A stretch of DNA of 64,000 nucleotides from Bacteroidia bacterium (lineage in GTDB: Bacteria > Bacteroidota > Bacteroidia > Flavobacteriales > Flavobacteriaceae). Below the pieces are notes generated by a model that was not told where the DNA came from, did not search any database, and saw only the letters and a list, made by a program, of their open reading frames with translations. Where the stretch lies: contig JAUIMB010000005.1 of assembly GCA_030432635.1 (NCBI GenBank), positions 182,019 to 246,018 of the forward strand, written 5' to 3'. The first letter of the stretch is position 1, and the number at the start of each line of letters is the position of its first letter. Of this stretch, positions 44,332 to 52,828 are shown in pieces. Position numbers and translations under genes: made by a program.

Positions 44332-45291
44332 ATGATCAAAAAATTGTCATTAATAGCATTAGCCTTATGTTTAACCACGTCTTGTGTGTCTAAAAAAATC
44401 TATACGGATTTAGAAGACAAGTATGCGAATCTCAAGAAGGAAAATCGGAAACTACTAGATCAGAATCGTGATTTGGAATCAGCCTTAAACGAAGCCAATA
44501 ACCAATTGGCAAGTCTTCAAAAAGATTATGATCAAACATTAGCACAACGGAATCAACTTCAAGACGACTACCAAGCTACCAAAACCAATCTCGATAATTT
44601 AAAGGCCTCCTATGAGGCGTTGGAAAAAAATAGCAGTGCAGAAATTTCTGCGAATTCCAAAAAAAACAGAGAACTGTTAGCCCAATTAGAAGCTAAGGAA
44701 CAGGCTTTAGCTGCTGAAAATGCAAGACTCGAAAAACTTAAAAAGGAATTGGAATCCCGTTCGCAACGTGTGGCTGAACTAGAAAATGTTATCGCTGCTA
44801 AAGATGCTAACATGTCTAAACTAAAAGATGCCATTTCAAAAGCACTTACCAATTTTGAAGGTAAAGGGCTTACCGTCGAGCAACGCAATGGAAAAGTCTA
44901 TGTCTCTATGGAAAATAAGCTACTATTCGAATCTGGAAGTTGGGCAGTTGGCGCTCAAGGGAAGCAAGCTGTGAGACAACTTGGTAGCGTATTGGCTGAC
45001 AATCCAGAAATTGATATTTTAATTGAAGGTCATACTGATAATGTCCCTTATAAAGGTAATGCACAGCTAAGTGGTAATTGGGACTTATCTACAAAACGTG
45101 CCACAGCCATTGTCAATATTTTAAGAGAAAATGAGGCCATAAATCCTGAACATTTAACTGCAGCTGGTCGAGGCGAATTTGCACCAGTTGCAAGTAATGA
45201 CACCGCTGAAGGGAAAGCTAAAAACAGAAGAATTGAAGTGATTCTTACCCCTAAACTTGACGAAATTTCAAAACTTCTCAATGAGATTTAA
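44332..45291 (+). CDS. OmpA family peptidoglycan-binding lipoprotein with coiled coil
   Basis: A 319-residue lipoprotein: signal ending CLTTSC (lipidated Cys18), a long coiled coil (about residues 28-165), and a C-terminal OmpA-like domain with LLFESGSWAVGAQGKQAVRQLGSVL, DILIEGHTDNVPYKG, LSTKRATAIVNIL and AAGRGEFAPVASNDTAEGKAKNRRIEVILTP, which binds peptidoglycan diaminopimelate. It tethers the outer membrane to the wall through the lipid and the OmpA domain. A terminator-like hairpin follows. Confidence 0.92.
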   Translation: MIKKLSLIALALCLTTSCVSKKIYTDLEDKYANLKKENRKLLDQNRDLESALNEANNQLASLQKDYDQTLAQRNQLQDDYQATKTNLDNLKASYEALEKNSSAEISANSKKNRELLAQLEAKEQALAAENARLEKLKKELESRSQRVAELENVIAAKDANMSKLKDAISKALTNFEGKGLTVEQRNGKVYVSMENKLLFESGSWAVGAQGKQAVRQLGSVLADNPEIDILIEGHTDNVPYKGNAQLSGNWDLSTKRATAIVNILRENEAINPEHLTAAGRGEFAPVASNDTAEGKAKNRRIEVILTPKLDEISKLLNEI

Positions 45292-45344
45292 TGCATTCTG
45301 AAGGCATTTCAGTACACAATTATATATTATTAATTTTAAAATTA

Positions 45345-45376
45345 GACCATTCAATTTTTATCTCGGTGAATGGTCT
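45345..45376 (+). terminator. Probable terminator after the OmpA lipoprotein gene
   Basis: GACCATTCA and TGAATGGTC form a nine-base-pair stem, followed by the imperfect T tract TTCTTATCTTT. Confidence 0.6.
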
Positions 45377-45410
45377 TCTTATCTTTACACCATACTAATA
45401 ACATCCCAAC

Positions 45411-46448
45411 ATGAAATATACTACACTGCCAAAAACCGATATCAAAGTCAGTAAACTATGTTTAGGCACCATGACTTGGGGCAATCAAAATACCCAAGAG
45501 GAAGGTTTTGCCCAAATGGATATGGCTATTGATAAAGGCATTAATTTTTTTGATACTGCCGAGTTATATCCTGTTCCGGCTACTGCCGAACGCTACGCTG
45601 ACACCGAGCGTATTATTGGTAATTGGTTTGAAAAAACAGGTCAAAGGGACAAAGTCGTTTTGGCCACAAAAATTGCTGGACCAGGAGATTATACAGCCCA
45701 TATTCGAACCAACGGATTTAGCAAACAAGCAATAGAAGACGCTGTTAACAACAGTCTAAAACGCCTCAAAACGGACTATATCGATTTGTATCAGTTGCAT
45801 TGGCCAGAGCGCAATACCAACACCTTTGGTATTCGAGATTACAACCATAATACCAATGACCCTTGGACAGACAATTTCAATGAGATCTTACATTCGTTAG
45901 ATGATATCATCAAATCAGGAAAAATTCGTCATGTTGGTATTTCTAATGAAAAAGCTTGGGGAACTATGCGTTATTTGGAAGAATCAAAAGCGAATGATTT
46001 ACCTCGAATGATTACCATTCAAAATGCATACTCATTATTAAATCGCGTGTTTGAAGGAGATATGGCTGAAATCGCCATTCGAGAAGACATTGGTTTATTA
46101 GCCTATTCGCCAATGGCTTTTGGCGTATTATCTGGAAAGTATATTAAAGGAACAGCTGCAGACAATGCCAGACTAAAACTCTTTCCACGATTTGCAAGGT
46201 ACAGTGGAGACAAAGCCACCGAAGCAACCAAACGTTATATGCAAATCGCTGCAGACCATAATATGAGTTTAGCTCAGATGTCATTGGCTTTTGTAACCGA
46301 TCGACCATTTATGACGAGTAATATCATTGGTGCGACGTCTTTGGAACAATTAGAAGAAAATATTGATAGTATCAATTTCGAATTGAACGATAACGTTTTA
46401 AAAGCGATTAATAAAGTGCATGCAGAATTACCTAATCCTGCGCCTTGA
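45411..46448 (+). CDS. Aldo/keto reductase (Tas-like)
   Basis: A 345-residue NADPH-dependent reductase with the AKR barrel and tetrad: LCLGTMTWGNQNTQEE, INFFDTAELYP (Asp48 and Tyr53), KVVLATKIAG (Lys), YIDLYQLHWPERNT (His), HVGISNEKAWG, and the cofactor loop FMTSNIIGATSLEQLEENI. The Tas-type insertion and overall length match the family. Substrate unknown. It is the last intact core gene before the mobile region. Confidence 0.93.
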   Translation: MKYTTLPKTDIKVSKLCLGTMTWGNQNTQEEGFAQMDMAIDKGINFFDTAELYPVPATAERYADTERIIGNWFEKTGQRDKVVLATKIAGPGDYTAHIRTNGFSKQAIEDAVNNSLKRLKTDYIDLYQLHWPERNTNTFGIRDYNHNTNDPWTDNFNEILHSLDDIIKSGKIRHVGISNEKAWGTMRYLEESKANDLPRMITIQNAYSLLNRVFEGDMAEIAIREDIGLLAYSPMAFGVLSGKYIKGTAADNARLKLFPRFARYSGDKATEATKRYMQIAADHNMSLAQMSLAFVTDRPFMTSNIIGATSLEQLEENIDSINFELNDNVLKAINKVHAELPNPAP

Positions 46449-46553
46449 ATTTTTTCTCTTAAAAACATAGTATAAAAGTCGTTTCGCTTTTAGATTTTTT
46501 TCTATATTTAGATACTATAAGCTCTATTCAATCTCCTAAACTATGTTTCTAAT

Positions 46554-46928
46554 ATGAAATACCTTACTAAATCTTCATTTTTATTACTTAGCTTTTTTGT
46601 TGTTTTTTATGCTTGTCAAAAAGACGACAGTTCAATTATTTATGATAAACAAAAGTCTAAATTAAATTCACGTTTACAGATTAAACAAGGATCAGAAGTT
46701 TCTCAAAAAGCCCTCGCCTTTATAAATTATAGAACAACTAATTCGTCTTTTGTGGCGATAGACAAAAATCGAATAACGCTATCATAAACCAACACTCATT
46801 CAAGGGAAACAATAATGGGTACCGTGAAGACAGATAAGGAGATAGTTGTTATTAATGAAACCAACACAAAACACACTTTTAGTGTAAAAACAGTAGACCA
46901 TAATGACAACAGTATTGTATTATACTGA
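46554..46928 (+). pseudogene. Decayed lipoprotein gene beside the IS3 element
   Basis: An intact 77-codon start (46554-46787) encodes a lipoprotein signal (LSFFVVFYAC, lipidated Cys about 21) and the start of a mature region. It ends early, and a second open segment at 46815-46928 (beginning MGTVKTDKEIVVINETNTKH) reads like exported-protein sequence too and stops just before the left end of the IS at 46930. Most likely one larger secreted-protein gene broken by a frameshift and cut by the IS. Two small intact genes are the alternative. Confidence 0.5.
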
Positions 46929-46965
46929 TATAGGTTGACTCTTTTTGGTTAATATTTGCTCTTTT

Positions 46966-47748
46966 TTAAATGGTGAGTTCAGGTAAATTTACATTATTTT
47001 TTCGATAGGATTTGTATTTGATATCCGGATTCAAATGTACTTCAACTGGTTTTCTTAAGTCCAGGCTGAAATGTGTTCTAAGATTGTTGTAAATATATAC
47101 AGCTTGCTCAGTCATTTTTTGAGCTAGATCAGTGTTCTTAATGGTTTGTTTTAATCCATATTCATATTTGAGTGTTCTATTAATTCGTTCTGCCACAGCG
47201 TTTTCGTATGGGTCGTATTGTTCAGTCATACTCATAGTAATGTTGTTGTTTTCTGCAAACTCGGTGTATTTAGGGTTACAGTACTGAAATCCTCTGTCTG
47301 AGTGATGAATGAGCTTTTCCTGTGGGTATTTTCTATTTTTAATAGCCATAGCGAGCGCATCAGTGCAAAGCGATGTTCTCATATGGTTATCGAGTTTGTA
47401 GCCCATTATTTGCTTAGAATAGGCATCTGTTACTAGTGCTAAGTAGTTGTGGCCATTTTGTGTTTTGATGTATGTGATGTCACTTACCCAGAGTTGTTCA
47501 GGACGAGTAGGGACGTGGTCTTTTACGATGTTTTTATATTTTTTGTACATATGGTTTGAGTTTGTAGTTGTGATGTAATTTTTAGTTTTTGGAATCAAAA
47601 GATTATTTAATCTGAGGAACCGATAGAACTTATCTCTACCAATTTTAATATCAGCATTTAAAAAGTCTTTCTTTAGTTCTTTATGTAATTTGATTCCACC
47701 AGTTTTAGAGCCTACTTTTTTACGGTAGCCTTTGACCATTGTAATCAT
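46966..47748 (-). CDS. IS3-family transposase OrfB (DDE domain)
   Basis: 260 residues of the rve-type integrase core. The catalytic triad is visible: Asp in LWVSDITYIKTQ, Asp in KLIHHSDRGFQYCN, Glu in YENAVAERINRTLKYEYGL. The N-terminal part carries the HTH_21 helix (KLHKELKKDFLNADIKIGRDKFYRFLRLNNL). The frame is open further upstream (WIYQCLGISKQAFYKRLKAQQ) inside orfA, so the active protein is probably an OrfAB fusion made by -1 frameshifting at A_AAA_AAG rather than from the internal ATG. Confidence 0.93.
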   Translation of the reverse strand: MITMVKGYRKKVGSKTGGIKLHKELKKDFLNADIKIGRDKFYRFLRLNNLLIPKTKNYITTTNSNHMYKKYKNIVKDHVPTRPEQLWVSDITYIKTQNGHNYLALVTDAYSKQIMGYKLDNHMRTSLCTDALAMAIKNRKYPQEKLIHHSDRGFQYCNPKYTEFAENNNITMSMTEQYDPYENAVAERINRTLKYEYGLKQTIKNTDLAQKMTEQAVYIYNNLRTHFSLDLRKPVEVHLNPDIKYKSYRKNNVNLPELTI

Positions 47749-47759
47749 TTTTTGATGAT

Positions 47760-48218
47760 CTATTTCTTTTTTTTGTTGGGCTTTGAGTCTTTTGTAGAAG
47801 GCTTGTTTAGAGATTCCAAGGCACTGATAGATCCATTTTCTTTTAAACGGTTTTTCTTTTTTCGTTCTATCTCTTTCGCGAGTGACTTGGGCAAGGACTT
47901 TTTTGACATATCGACGCCTGTAATGAGTTCCATATCAGCTATGATGTCTTGTTGGAAGTCTTTTACAAATTCTAGTTCTTCAATCTTTTCCTTTAGCTTC
48001 TTAATCTCATCGTTTTTGCTCATACCTGTATTTTGTTGCACTAAGGTACTGTATTTTCTCAACCAATAGGTAATGGTGGTTCTAGGGACATCATACTTTT
48101 TAGAAGCGAAGTTTGTCGATAGTTGTCCGTTTAGGATTTGGTCAACGACTAAAAGTTTAGTCTCTAAAGTTGCTTTTTGGTAGCTTTTTTTTCGCCAGTG
48201 TTGTTTTTGTGGTTTCAT
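47760..48218 (-). CDS. IS3-family transposase OrfA (DNA-binding)
   Basis: 152 residues with the Tnp_1/HTH_8-like N-terminus (YQKATLETKLLVVDQILNGQ, KYDVPRTTITYWLRKY) and a leucine-zipper-like segment (MSKNDEIKKLKEKIEELEF). It ends in a lysine run encoded by CAAAAAAAAG, followed by AAATAG; the heptamer A_AAA_AAG there is the classical slippery site, and shifting back one base enters the orfB frame as GAA ATA GAT. Both orfs are intact, so the element could still move. Confidence 0.9.
   Translation of the reverse strand: MKPQKQHWRKKSYQKATLETKLLVVDQILNGQLSTNFASKKYDVPRTTITYWLRKYSTLVQQNTGMSKNDEIKKLKEKIEELEFVKDFQQDIIADMELITGVDMSKKSLPKSLAKEIERKKKNRLKENGSISALESLNKPSTKDSKPNKKKK
47766..47777 (-). other. 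Programmed -1 frameshift site between orfA and orfB
   Basis: On the minus strand the heptamer A_AAA_AAG lies in the last orfA codons before TAG; the -1 frame continues without a stop from inside orfA into the DDE domain. Confidence 0.7.
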
Positions 48219-48289
48219 AAGTGACTATAATTAAATGATTAATTTTTAGTCAACCTATTTCAGGAAAGTTCATCCTCATAATTAAGTAC

Positions 48290-48459
48290 AACGTCTTCGT
48301 GTATGGTTTGTTGAGGGAATTCAGCGCACGCGTGCGGCTGGCTTTCCGATGGAAAACGTGCGCTTTTCAGCACAATTTTCCGAGTAATAAATATAGTGAA
48401 TTTTACGTAAGAATTTTTCCTTGTCTTAACCAACAGAGCAATGAACTATACACGTTGTT
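48290..48459 (-). repeat. attC-like repeat 1, class B (distal end of array)
   Basis: 170 bp with central GCGCACG/CGTGCGC arms and the GGCTGGCTTTCCGATGG core. It begins AACGTCTTCG instead of AACGTGTTCG. Left of it only 30 bases separate it from the IS3 end, so its outer neighbour unit is lost or never existed. Confidence 0.85.
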
Positions 48460-48492
48460 GTACGATGGCATTGTCATATTTACAATCTAGAT

Positions 48493-49263
48493 TTAATAGA
48501 CTATTTCTTCAATAGTTGGTTGCTTATTGAATTTTATTATTCCATTTTCTTGTTTAAGAATATTTTCATTAATGCATTTAGAAATATCGGTGGAGAAACA
48601 TCTTATTTTAGAAATCCCATTATAGTTAAAAGTTTTATTGATTTTATTAAGTAAAAGTAAAAGATTTGGATGGTCTTCTAATTTTTGAAGTTGCTTTTCA
48701 GGTAAAGTGTTATGAAATAATATTACCGCAGGAATAACCTTTTGATAATTACCATAGTCATTTATTAATGTTTTAAGACGATTATATTTAATTAATCGAA
48801 AAAGGTAAACATAGATTTCAAGGATTGCTCTTAAAACGGACTCATTTGAGTTAGCTTTTGCCTCAAAGAAATATATTTCATTTTGTTTTACGGAAATAAA
48901 GTCGATTTTACCGTGATTTTTCTTGTCAATACCTTGATTTGGTTCAGTTAGTGGAATCTCATAATCAATTACTTTTCCAAAAAGTTCAAACTTACCGCTA
49001 TTATATAAAGCATAACAAAATCTTTTTTCTGTTATCTGTTTAATAGATGTTTGTAAGTTACATACTCCAATATGCTTTTTTATTTTAAAGTTTTGTTTGC
49101 GTAACCCTTTATCTACCCACTTAATTTTATCAAAATGTTTGAGAATTAAACTTGAAACGAACTCAGTGTAGCTTTTCCTTTTAACTATATCTGATTGATA
49201 TAAGTTCATCCAATCGTAGTTAAGTTGGTCAAACAAGACACTTAATTCTTTATTTGTTTTCAT
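48493..49263 (-). CDS. Cassette gene: PD-(D/E)XK nuclease-like protein
   Basis: A 256-residue protein without signal peptide. The middle holds a restriction-nuclease-like core: GKIDFISVK (Asp121) followed by YFFEAKANSNESVLRAILEIYVYLF (Glu134 and Lys136 as ExK), then helices with VIPAVILFHNTLPEKQL. This arrangement is the PD-(D/E)XK fold of nucleases. A role in restriction or other DNA processing is inference. It is the sole gene of unit 1 (ends GTTGTACGA / TCGTACAAC), starting 26 bases after repeat 2. Confidence 0.68.
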   Translation of the reverse strand: MKTNKELSVLFDQLNYDWMNLYQSDIVKRKSYTEFVSSLILKHFDKIKWVDKGLRKQNFKIKKHIGVCNLQTSIKQITEKRFCYALYNSGKFELFGKVIDYEIPLTEPNQGIDKKNHGKIDFISVKQNEIYFFEAKANSNESVLRAILEIYVYLFRLIKYNRLKTLINDYGNYQKVIPAVILFHNTLPEKQLQKLEDHPNLLLLLNKINKTFNYNGISKIRCFSTDISKCINENILKQENGIIKFNKQPTIEEIVY

Positions 49264-49289
49264 GCAATTAACTTATCATGCTTTCGTAC

Positions 49290-49410
49290 AACGTGTTGTG
49301 TATGGTTTGTAGTGTTGCAGACTAAGTTAATTAAAAAGGATTGAAGAGTTACGGGATTTCGCTAGAAATCCGCGAATTTTGAATAAACACTATAAACTAT
49401 ACACGTTGTT
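49290..49410 (-). repeat. attC-like repeat 2, class A
   Basis: 121 bp. Outer arms GTATGGTTTGTAGTGTT and AACACTATAAACTATAC pair; the centre has GGATTTC/GAAATCC around GCTA. Confidence 0.85.
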
Positions 49411-49424
49411 AGCTGTTGTAGTAA

Positions 49425-50126
49425 TTAATTTTGACTTGGATCCATAATATTAGTTGGATAATAATCTTGTCTGTTATTTTCATCAAGTTGCTCTAAATTA
49501 ATGAATGCGTCAATTTTATTGGATTTCAAATGTAAGTCTTCTTCTAGATTTAATGAGTATCTAATCTTAGTCTTAAATTCTCCTTTGAAAACAGGAATGC
49601 TGAATTCCCAATATTCATTTTCATCAAGTGTAATAGTATGGTAACTGTTTCCACAAGAACTTGAAGGTAAATAAGTTATTGCTTTCCAATTTCCGTTTTT
49701 ATCTAATGCTTCTATCTGAATATCGAGGCGACTATCTTGAGCAAAAAAATCAATTTTTGAATTTGTTGAATTCACTAAGTATAATTTTTGCCCAAAATAT
49801 TCCTCCGCGAATGTAGTATATTCTTTTTCACTTAAGAAGAGAGTAAGTTTTTCTTTTGGGAATGCCTTGTCTATTATTTTTGGATAGTTTTCAGAACGGT
49901 ATTCGCCATTTGGTTTCTCAGCGTTAGTCGAATTACTAAATGCTTCTAAAAATCCAATTAGTTGAAATTGAATATTTAATGAGTCTTTTTCAACTGTTTT
50001 ATTGTTCGAGAGCTGTTCAATCAAAACAGCATATTCATCATTATTTAATGGCGTAATACTTTTTTCTGTTCGTTTGTTACAACTAAAAAAATAAGAAACT
50101 AATAATATGGCTAATATCTTTTTCAT
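49425..50126 (-). CDS. Cassette gene: lipoprotein of unknown function
   Basis: A 233-residue lipoprotein (signal ending VSYFFSC, lipidated Cys about 16). The C-terminal half has a beta-rich domain: KLYLVNSTNSKIDFFAQDSRLDIQIEAL, NGNWKAITYLPSSSCGNSYHT, YWEFSIPVFKGEFKTKIRYSL. The same pattern (WKPIEYW...CGLSY, then GNIKTKIRFKL) occurs in the frameshifted gene at 63220-63899, so they are paralogs. Sole gene of unit 2 (ends GTTAGCTGT / ACAGCTAAC); the start is 14 bases from repeat 3. Confidence 0.7.
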   Translation of the reverse strand: MKKILAILLVSYFFSCNKRTEKSITPLNNDEYAVLIEQLSNNKTVEKDSLNIQFQLIGFLEAFSNSTNAEKPNGEYRSENYPKIIDKAFPKEKLTLFLSEKEYTTFAEEYFGQKLYLVNSTNSKIDFFAQDSRLDIQIEALDKNGNWKAITYLPSSSCGNSYHTITLDENEYWEFSIPVFKGEFKTKIRYSLNLEEDLHLKSNKIDAFINLEQLDENNRQDYYPTNIMDPSQN

Positions 50127-50140
50127 TGACTATTACAGCT

Positions 50141-50262
50141 AACGTGTTTGTGTATGGTTTGTAGTGTTTCAGACTAAGTTAATTAAAAAGGGGAGAAGAG
50201 TTGCAGGATTTCGTTAGAAATCCGCGAGACTTTTTTAAACACTATAAACTATACACGTTGTT
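50141..50262 (-). repeat. attC-like repeat 3, class A
   Basis: 122 bp, same arms as repeat 2, with GGGGAGAAG in the spacer and a GTTA core in the inner hairpin (GGATTTC-GTTA-GAAATCC). Confidence 0.85.
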
Positions 50263-50288
50263 AGCCACTGGCTTTTTATTAATCTTAA

Positions 50289-50828
50289 TTAGTCAATTAA
50301 AAACCTTGTCGAAGGTAATAATCTTGTGTCATCTAAAGAAGCGGCTCTGTGAGGTGAAATTTTCTTATACTCATCACTTTTGATGAATTTTTTGAAATCC
50401 TGTACTGATTCATATTCAACCAGTATGAATCCATCCCAAGTTTCATCTTCTGGGCCGACAAAAAAATTCTTGCTTTCTCCAAAATATAATACTCGCCCAT
50501 AATTGTTTTCTTCTATAATCTCTTCTACTAATTTGATGTAGTGTTTATAAACTTCTTTTCCAGTTTTGCCTATTTGCTTATTCGAAACCTCAATTCCTGT
50601 ATAGTCTGCCATAGGTTTAAACTTTAAAAAATTGACACTTGCGAATTTCCCCTTTCCGCTAAAATTTTCTTCTATTTCTTTCCAAGAATCAGGTGTAGCA
50701 TAGAGATATTTTGGTATAGATTTTAATTCCTCTAACGACTCTAAAGGTTCTTTGTTGATAGTATTTTGTTGTTTGCAGGATAGGACTAAAATTCCAATGA
50801 CCAAGAATACAATTTGTGTGGTTTTCAT
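50289..50828 (-). CDS. Cassette gene: lipoprotein with DUF1330-like dimeric alpha/beta barrel
   Basis: A 179-residue protein with a type II signal (LVIGILVLSC, lipidated Cys about 18). The mature part has GKGKFASVNFLKFKPMADY, a helix KEVYKHYIKLVEEIIEENN, YFGESKNFFVG, WDGFILVEYESVQDFKKFIKSDEYKKI and LDDTRLLPSTRF. This matches the DUF1330/antibiotic-biosynthesis-monooxygenase-like barrel, where a beta-alpha-beta unit ends in 'R..AL.D.R'. Enzymatic role unknown. Unit 3 (ends GTTAGCCAC / GTGGCTAAC). Confidence 0.7.
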   Translation of the reverse strand: MKTTQIVFLVIGILVLSCKQQNTINKEPLESLEELKSIPKYLYATPDSWKEIEENFSGKGKFASVNFLKFKPMADYTGIEVSNKQIGKTGKEVYKHYIKLVEEIIEENNYGRVLYFGESKNFFVGPEDETWDGFILVEYESVQDFKKFIKSDEYKKISPHRAASLDDTRLLPSTRFLID

Positions 50829-50879
50829 AGTTCTTATGCGATTTATAATTTTTTTTAATGACCTGTATGGCTTGTGGCT

Positions 50880-51000
50880 AACGTGTTGTGTATGGTTTGT
50901 AGTGTTGCAGACTAAGTTAGTTAAAAAGGAGGGAAGGGTTGTAGGATTTCGTTAGAAATCCGCGAGGTTTCTTTAAACACTATGGACTATACACGTTGTT
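50880..51000 (-). repeat. attC-like repeat 4, class A
   Basis: 121 bp, GGATTTC-GTTA-GAAATCC inner hairpin, outer arms as in repeat 2. Confidence 0.85.
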
Positions 51001-51018
51001 GTGGTACGTTAATTTGCA

Positions 51019-51885
51019 CTAGATTTTCTTTGCTACTATGTTTACATCCGGATCTGTAATATTAAGACTTCTAATGACTTCATCCGTGCTCTCAAAGGTT
51101 ATGATTACAGAAGGAGCTCCATTATAAGTAAATTTATTCTCACCAATTTTATATAATGCTCCTCCAAATCCACCAATTGGTGCTATGGAAAGCAATTTTC
51201 TCATATTGATACTAATAGTGAAGCCTTCATTTTTACCATTTCCATATTTATAATCACCAATATACTTTTTTTGATCTTCTGGACTTACATCAATATACTT
51301 TTCACCATCTGCGTTTCCTAAAGACTCTAAATATTCAATTGTTTTTTCTAAGTTTTCTATTTCATTGTCCACCATATCATCTTTCATTCTTCTTCCAGCA
51401 AATGCGTGATCTAATAGGCTAATACCGTGAGGTCCTGTGATTTTTTGTATACCATTTGATGATTCTATAATAGATTTAACGACTTGAAAATGTCCTAGCA
51501 TTGCAAAAGTGAAAATTGTAGGTCTAGCTCCTTTGCTCATTAGATACAATGCTATGTCTCTTCGACCTACGTGTGAAGCAGCTCCAATCGCGGATTCAAA
51601 ATCACCAAATCGCCATTCCCAGACTGATCTAGAAAGTTCGGGTCTTTTATCCACTAATTCTTTTACACGGTCTAAGTCAAAATGAGACTTGCCTACAACC
51701 TCTGATATAATTTTAGGCGAAATATTTGGGAAATATTCAGGTATTATTTGATCGCTTTCAGCTATTTTAAAAAAATTCTCTTTAGTTTGGTTCGAATATA
51801 GCATATTGGGAATTGCTAAGCCTAATAATGCTAAAGAACTAATCTTTAATGAAGTTCTTCTATCAATGTTCTTGTTTTTTTTCAT
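51019..51885 (-). CDS. Cassette gene: Tat-type exported ankyrin-repeat protein
   Basis: A 288-residue protein starting with a twin-arginine-like signal (DRRTSLKISSLALLGLAIP, RR at residues 9-10). The middle carries ankyrin-like helix pairs (FESAIGAASHVGRRDIALYLMSKGARPTIFTFAMLGHFQVVKSII, HGISLLDHAFAG). The C-terminus has a beta domain (KKYIGDYKYGNGKNEGFTISINMRKLLSI, KFTYNGAPSVIITFES). The combination resembles other flavobacterial ankyrin proteins with an added beta module. Function unknown. Unit 4 (ends GTTGTGGTAC / GTACCACAAC). Confidence 0.7.
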   Translation of the reverse strand: MKKNKNIDRRTSLKISSLALLGLAIPNMLYSNQTKENFFKIAESDQIIPEYFPNISPKIISEVVGKSHFDLDRVKELVDKRPELSRSVWEWRFGDFESAIGAASHVGRRDIALYLMSKGARPTIFTFAMLGHFQVVKSIIESSNGIQKITGPHGISLLDHAFAGRRMKDDMVDNEIENLEKTIEYLESLGNADGEKYIDVSPEDQKKYIGDYKYGNGKNEGFTISINMRKLLSIAPIGGFGGALYKIGENKFTYNGAPSVIITFESTDEVIRSLNITDPDVNIVAKKI

Positions 51886-51911
51886 TTTGCCTTAGTTGAA
51901 TAATGTACCAC

Positions 51912-52079
51912 AACGTGTTTGTGTATGGTTTGTTGCGGAATGGCAGCGCACGTGTGCGGCTGGTCTTCCGCGGAAAACGTGCGCTTTTCAGCACAGATTT
52001 CCGTGTTTTAAATATAGTGAATTTTACGTATTAAATTTCTTTCACTTAACCAACAGAGCAATGAACTATACACGTTGTT
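51912..52079 (-). repeat. attC-like repeat 5, class B
   Basis: 168 bp. Central arms GCGCACG/CGTGCGC with TCTTCCGCGGAAAA between; end TTAACCAACAGAGCAATGAAC. Confidence 0.85.
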
Positions 52080-52087
52080 GTATGCCG

Positions 52088-52624
52088 TTAACTTTTTGTC
52101 ATATAGTAGAATTCACGTTCTAATTCGTATTTCATTCGTTTTGCACTTCTCCTCATTACAAAATAAGGTATTCCAAACATTAGGGCTGCGTGAATAAATA
52201 TAAAGGGTAATGCGAAGCCAGCACCATTTCCGTCAAAATTATCAGACATAAGAAAACCAGCGATGAATATAGAATAGAAGATAATGGCAAATACATAAAA
52301 AGGGATCATGATTCCGCTAAATCCATTTATTTCGGTTTCAATTATCAATTTCTCATTATCTTGTCGATAAGTTCCGCGTGCAACTGCCAAATTCATACCC
52401 ATATCGAATAATTTTCTTCTCCTTTTTATTTTGAATCCTTCAATTCCAACTTGTCCTTTATATTCATTTTCACTTGAAGTAAAGATATCAAAAGTATCAA
52501 AAAAAAATCCTGTACTTCCTTCATCAACAATTTGACTGAATTTTGAAACAAACTGAGATTTTTGAATATCAATGTTTGTTGTCAAGTATTGAATAAGTTT
52601 TATTTTTTTTAAAAATTCTTTCAA
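52088..52624 (-). CDS. Cassette gene: membrane protein with two helices
   Basis: A 178-residue protein: a soluble N-terminal domain (KSQFVSKFSQIVDEG, FDIFTSSENEYKGQVGIEGFKIKRRRKLFDMGMNLAVARGTYRQDNEKLIIETEING), then two membrane helices (about 108-133 and 143-165) and a basic tail. 'VEGFKIKRRRKLFD' followed by beta strands suggests a small cytosolic beta domain. Not recognised. Unit 5 (ends GTTGTATGCC / GGCTTACAAC, two mismatches over 16). Confidence 0.62.
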   Translation of the reverse strand: MKEFLKKIKLIQYLTTNIDIQKSQFVSKFSQIVDEGSTGFFFDTFDIFTSSENEYKGQVGIEGFKIKRRRKLFDMGMNLAVARGTYRQDNEKLIIETEINGFSGIMIPFYVFAIIFYSIFIAGFLMSDNFDGNGAGFALPFIFIHAALMFGIPYFVMRRSAKRMKYELEREFYYMTKS

Positions 52625-52645
52625 GATGGTATGTTAATGGCTTAC

Positions 52646-52815
52646 AACGTGTTCGTGTATGGTTTGTTGCGGAATGACAGCGCACGCGTGCGGCTGGCTT
52701 TCCGATGGAAAACGTGTGCTTTTCAGCACAGATTTCCGTGTTTTAAATATAGTGAATTTTACGTAAGGATTTTTCTTTCACTTAACCAACAGAGCAATGA
52801 ATTATACACGTTGTT
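52646..52815 (-). repeat. attC-like repeat 6, class B
   Basis: 170 bp, with GCGCACGCGTGCG and CGTGTGC arms (one C-to-T change in the 3' arm). Confidence 0.85.
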
Positions 52816-52828
52816 GTACACTGTACTT

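Larger units (their letters stand above)
46930..48259 (-). mobile_element. IS3-family insertion sequence
   Basis: About 1330 bp with terminal inverted repeats starting ATAGGTTGACT at the left end and AGTCAACCTAT at the right end; internal similarity continues for about 20 bases. It holds orfA (helix-turn-helix) and orfB (DDE integrase domain) with a -1 frameshift signal. No convincing direct target repeat flanks the ends, so the element may be old or have rearranged. It sits between the core chromosome and the repeat array. Confidence 0.88.

Noticed and set aside
46930..48259. Target site duplication of the IS3 element
   Set aside because: Bases outside the inverted repeats (…CTGAT on the left, TTCAG… on the right) do not form a matching direct repeat.
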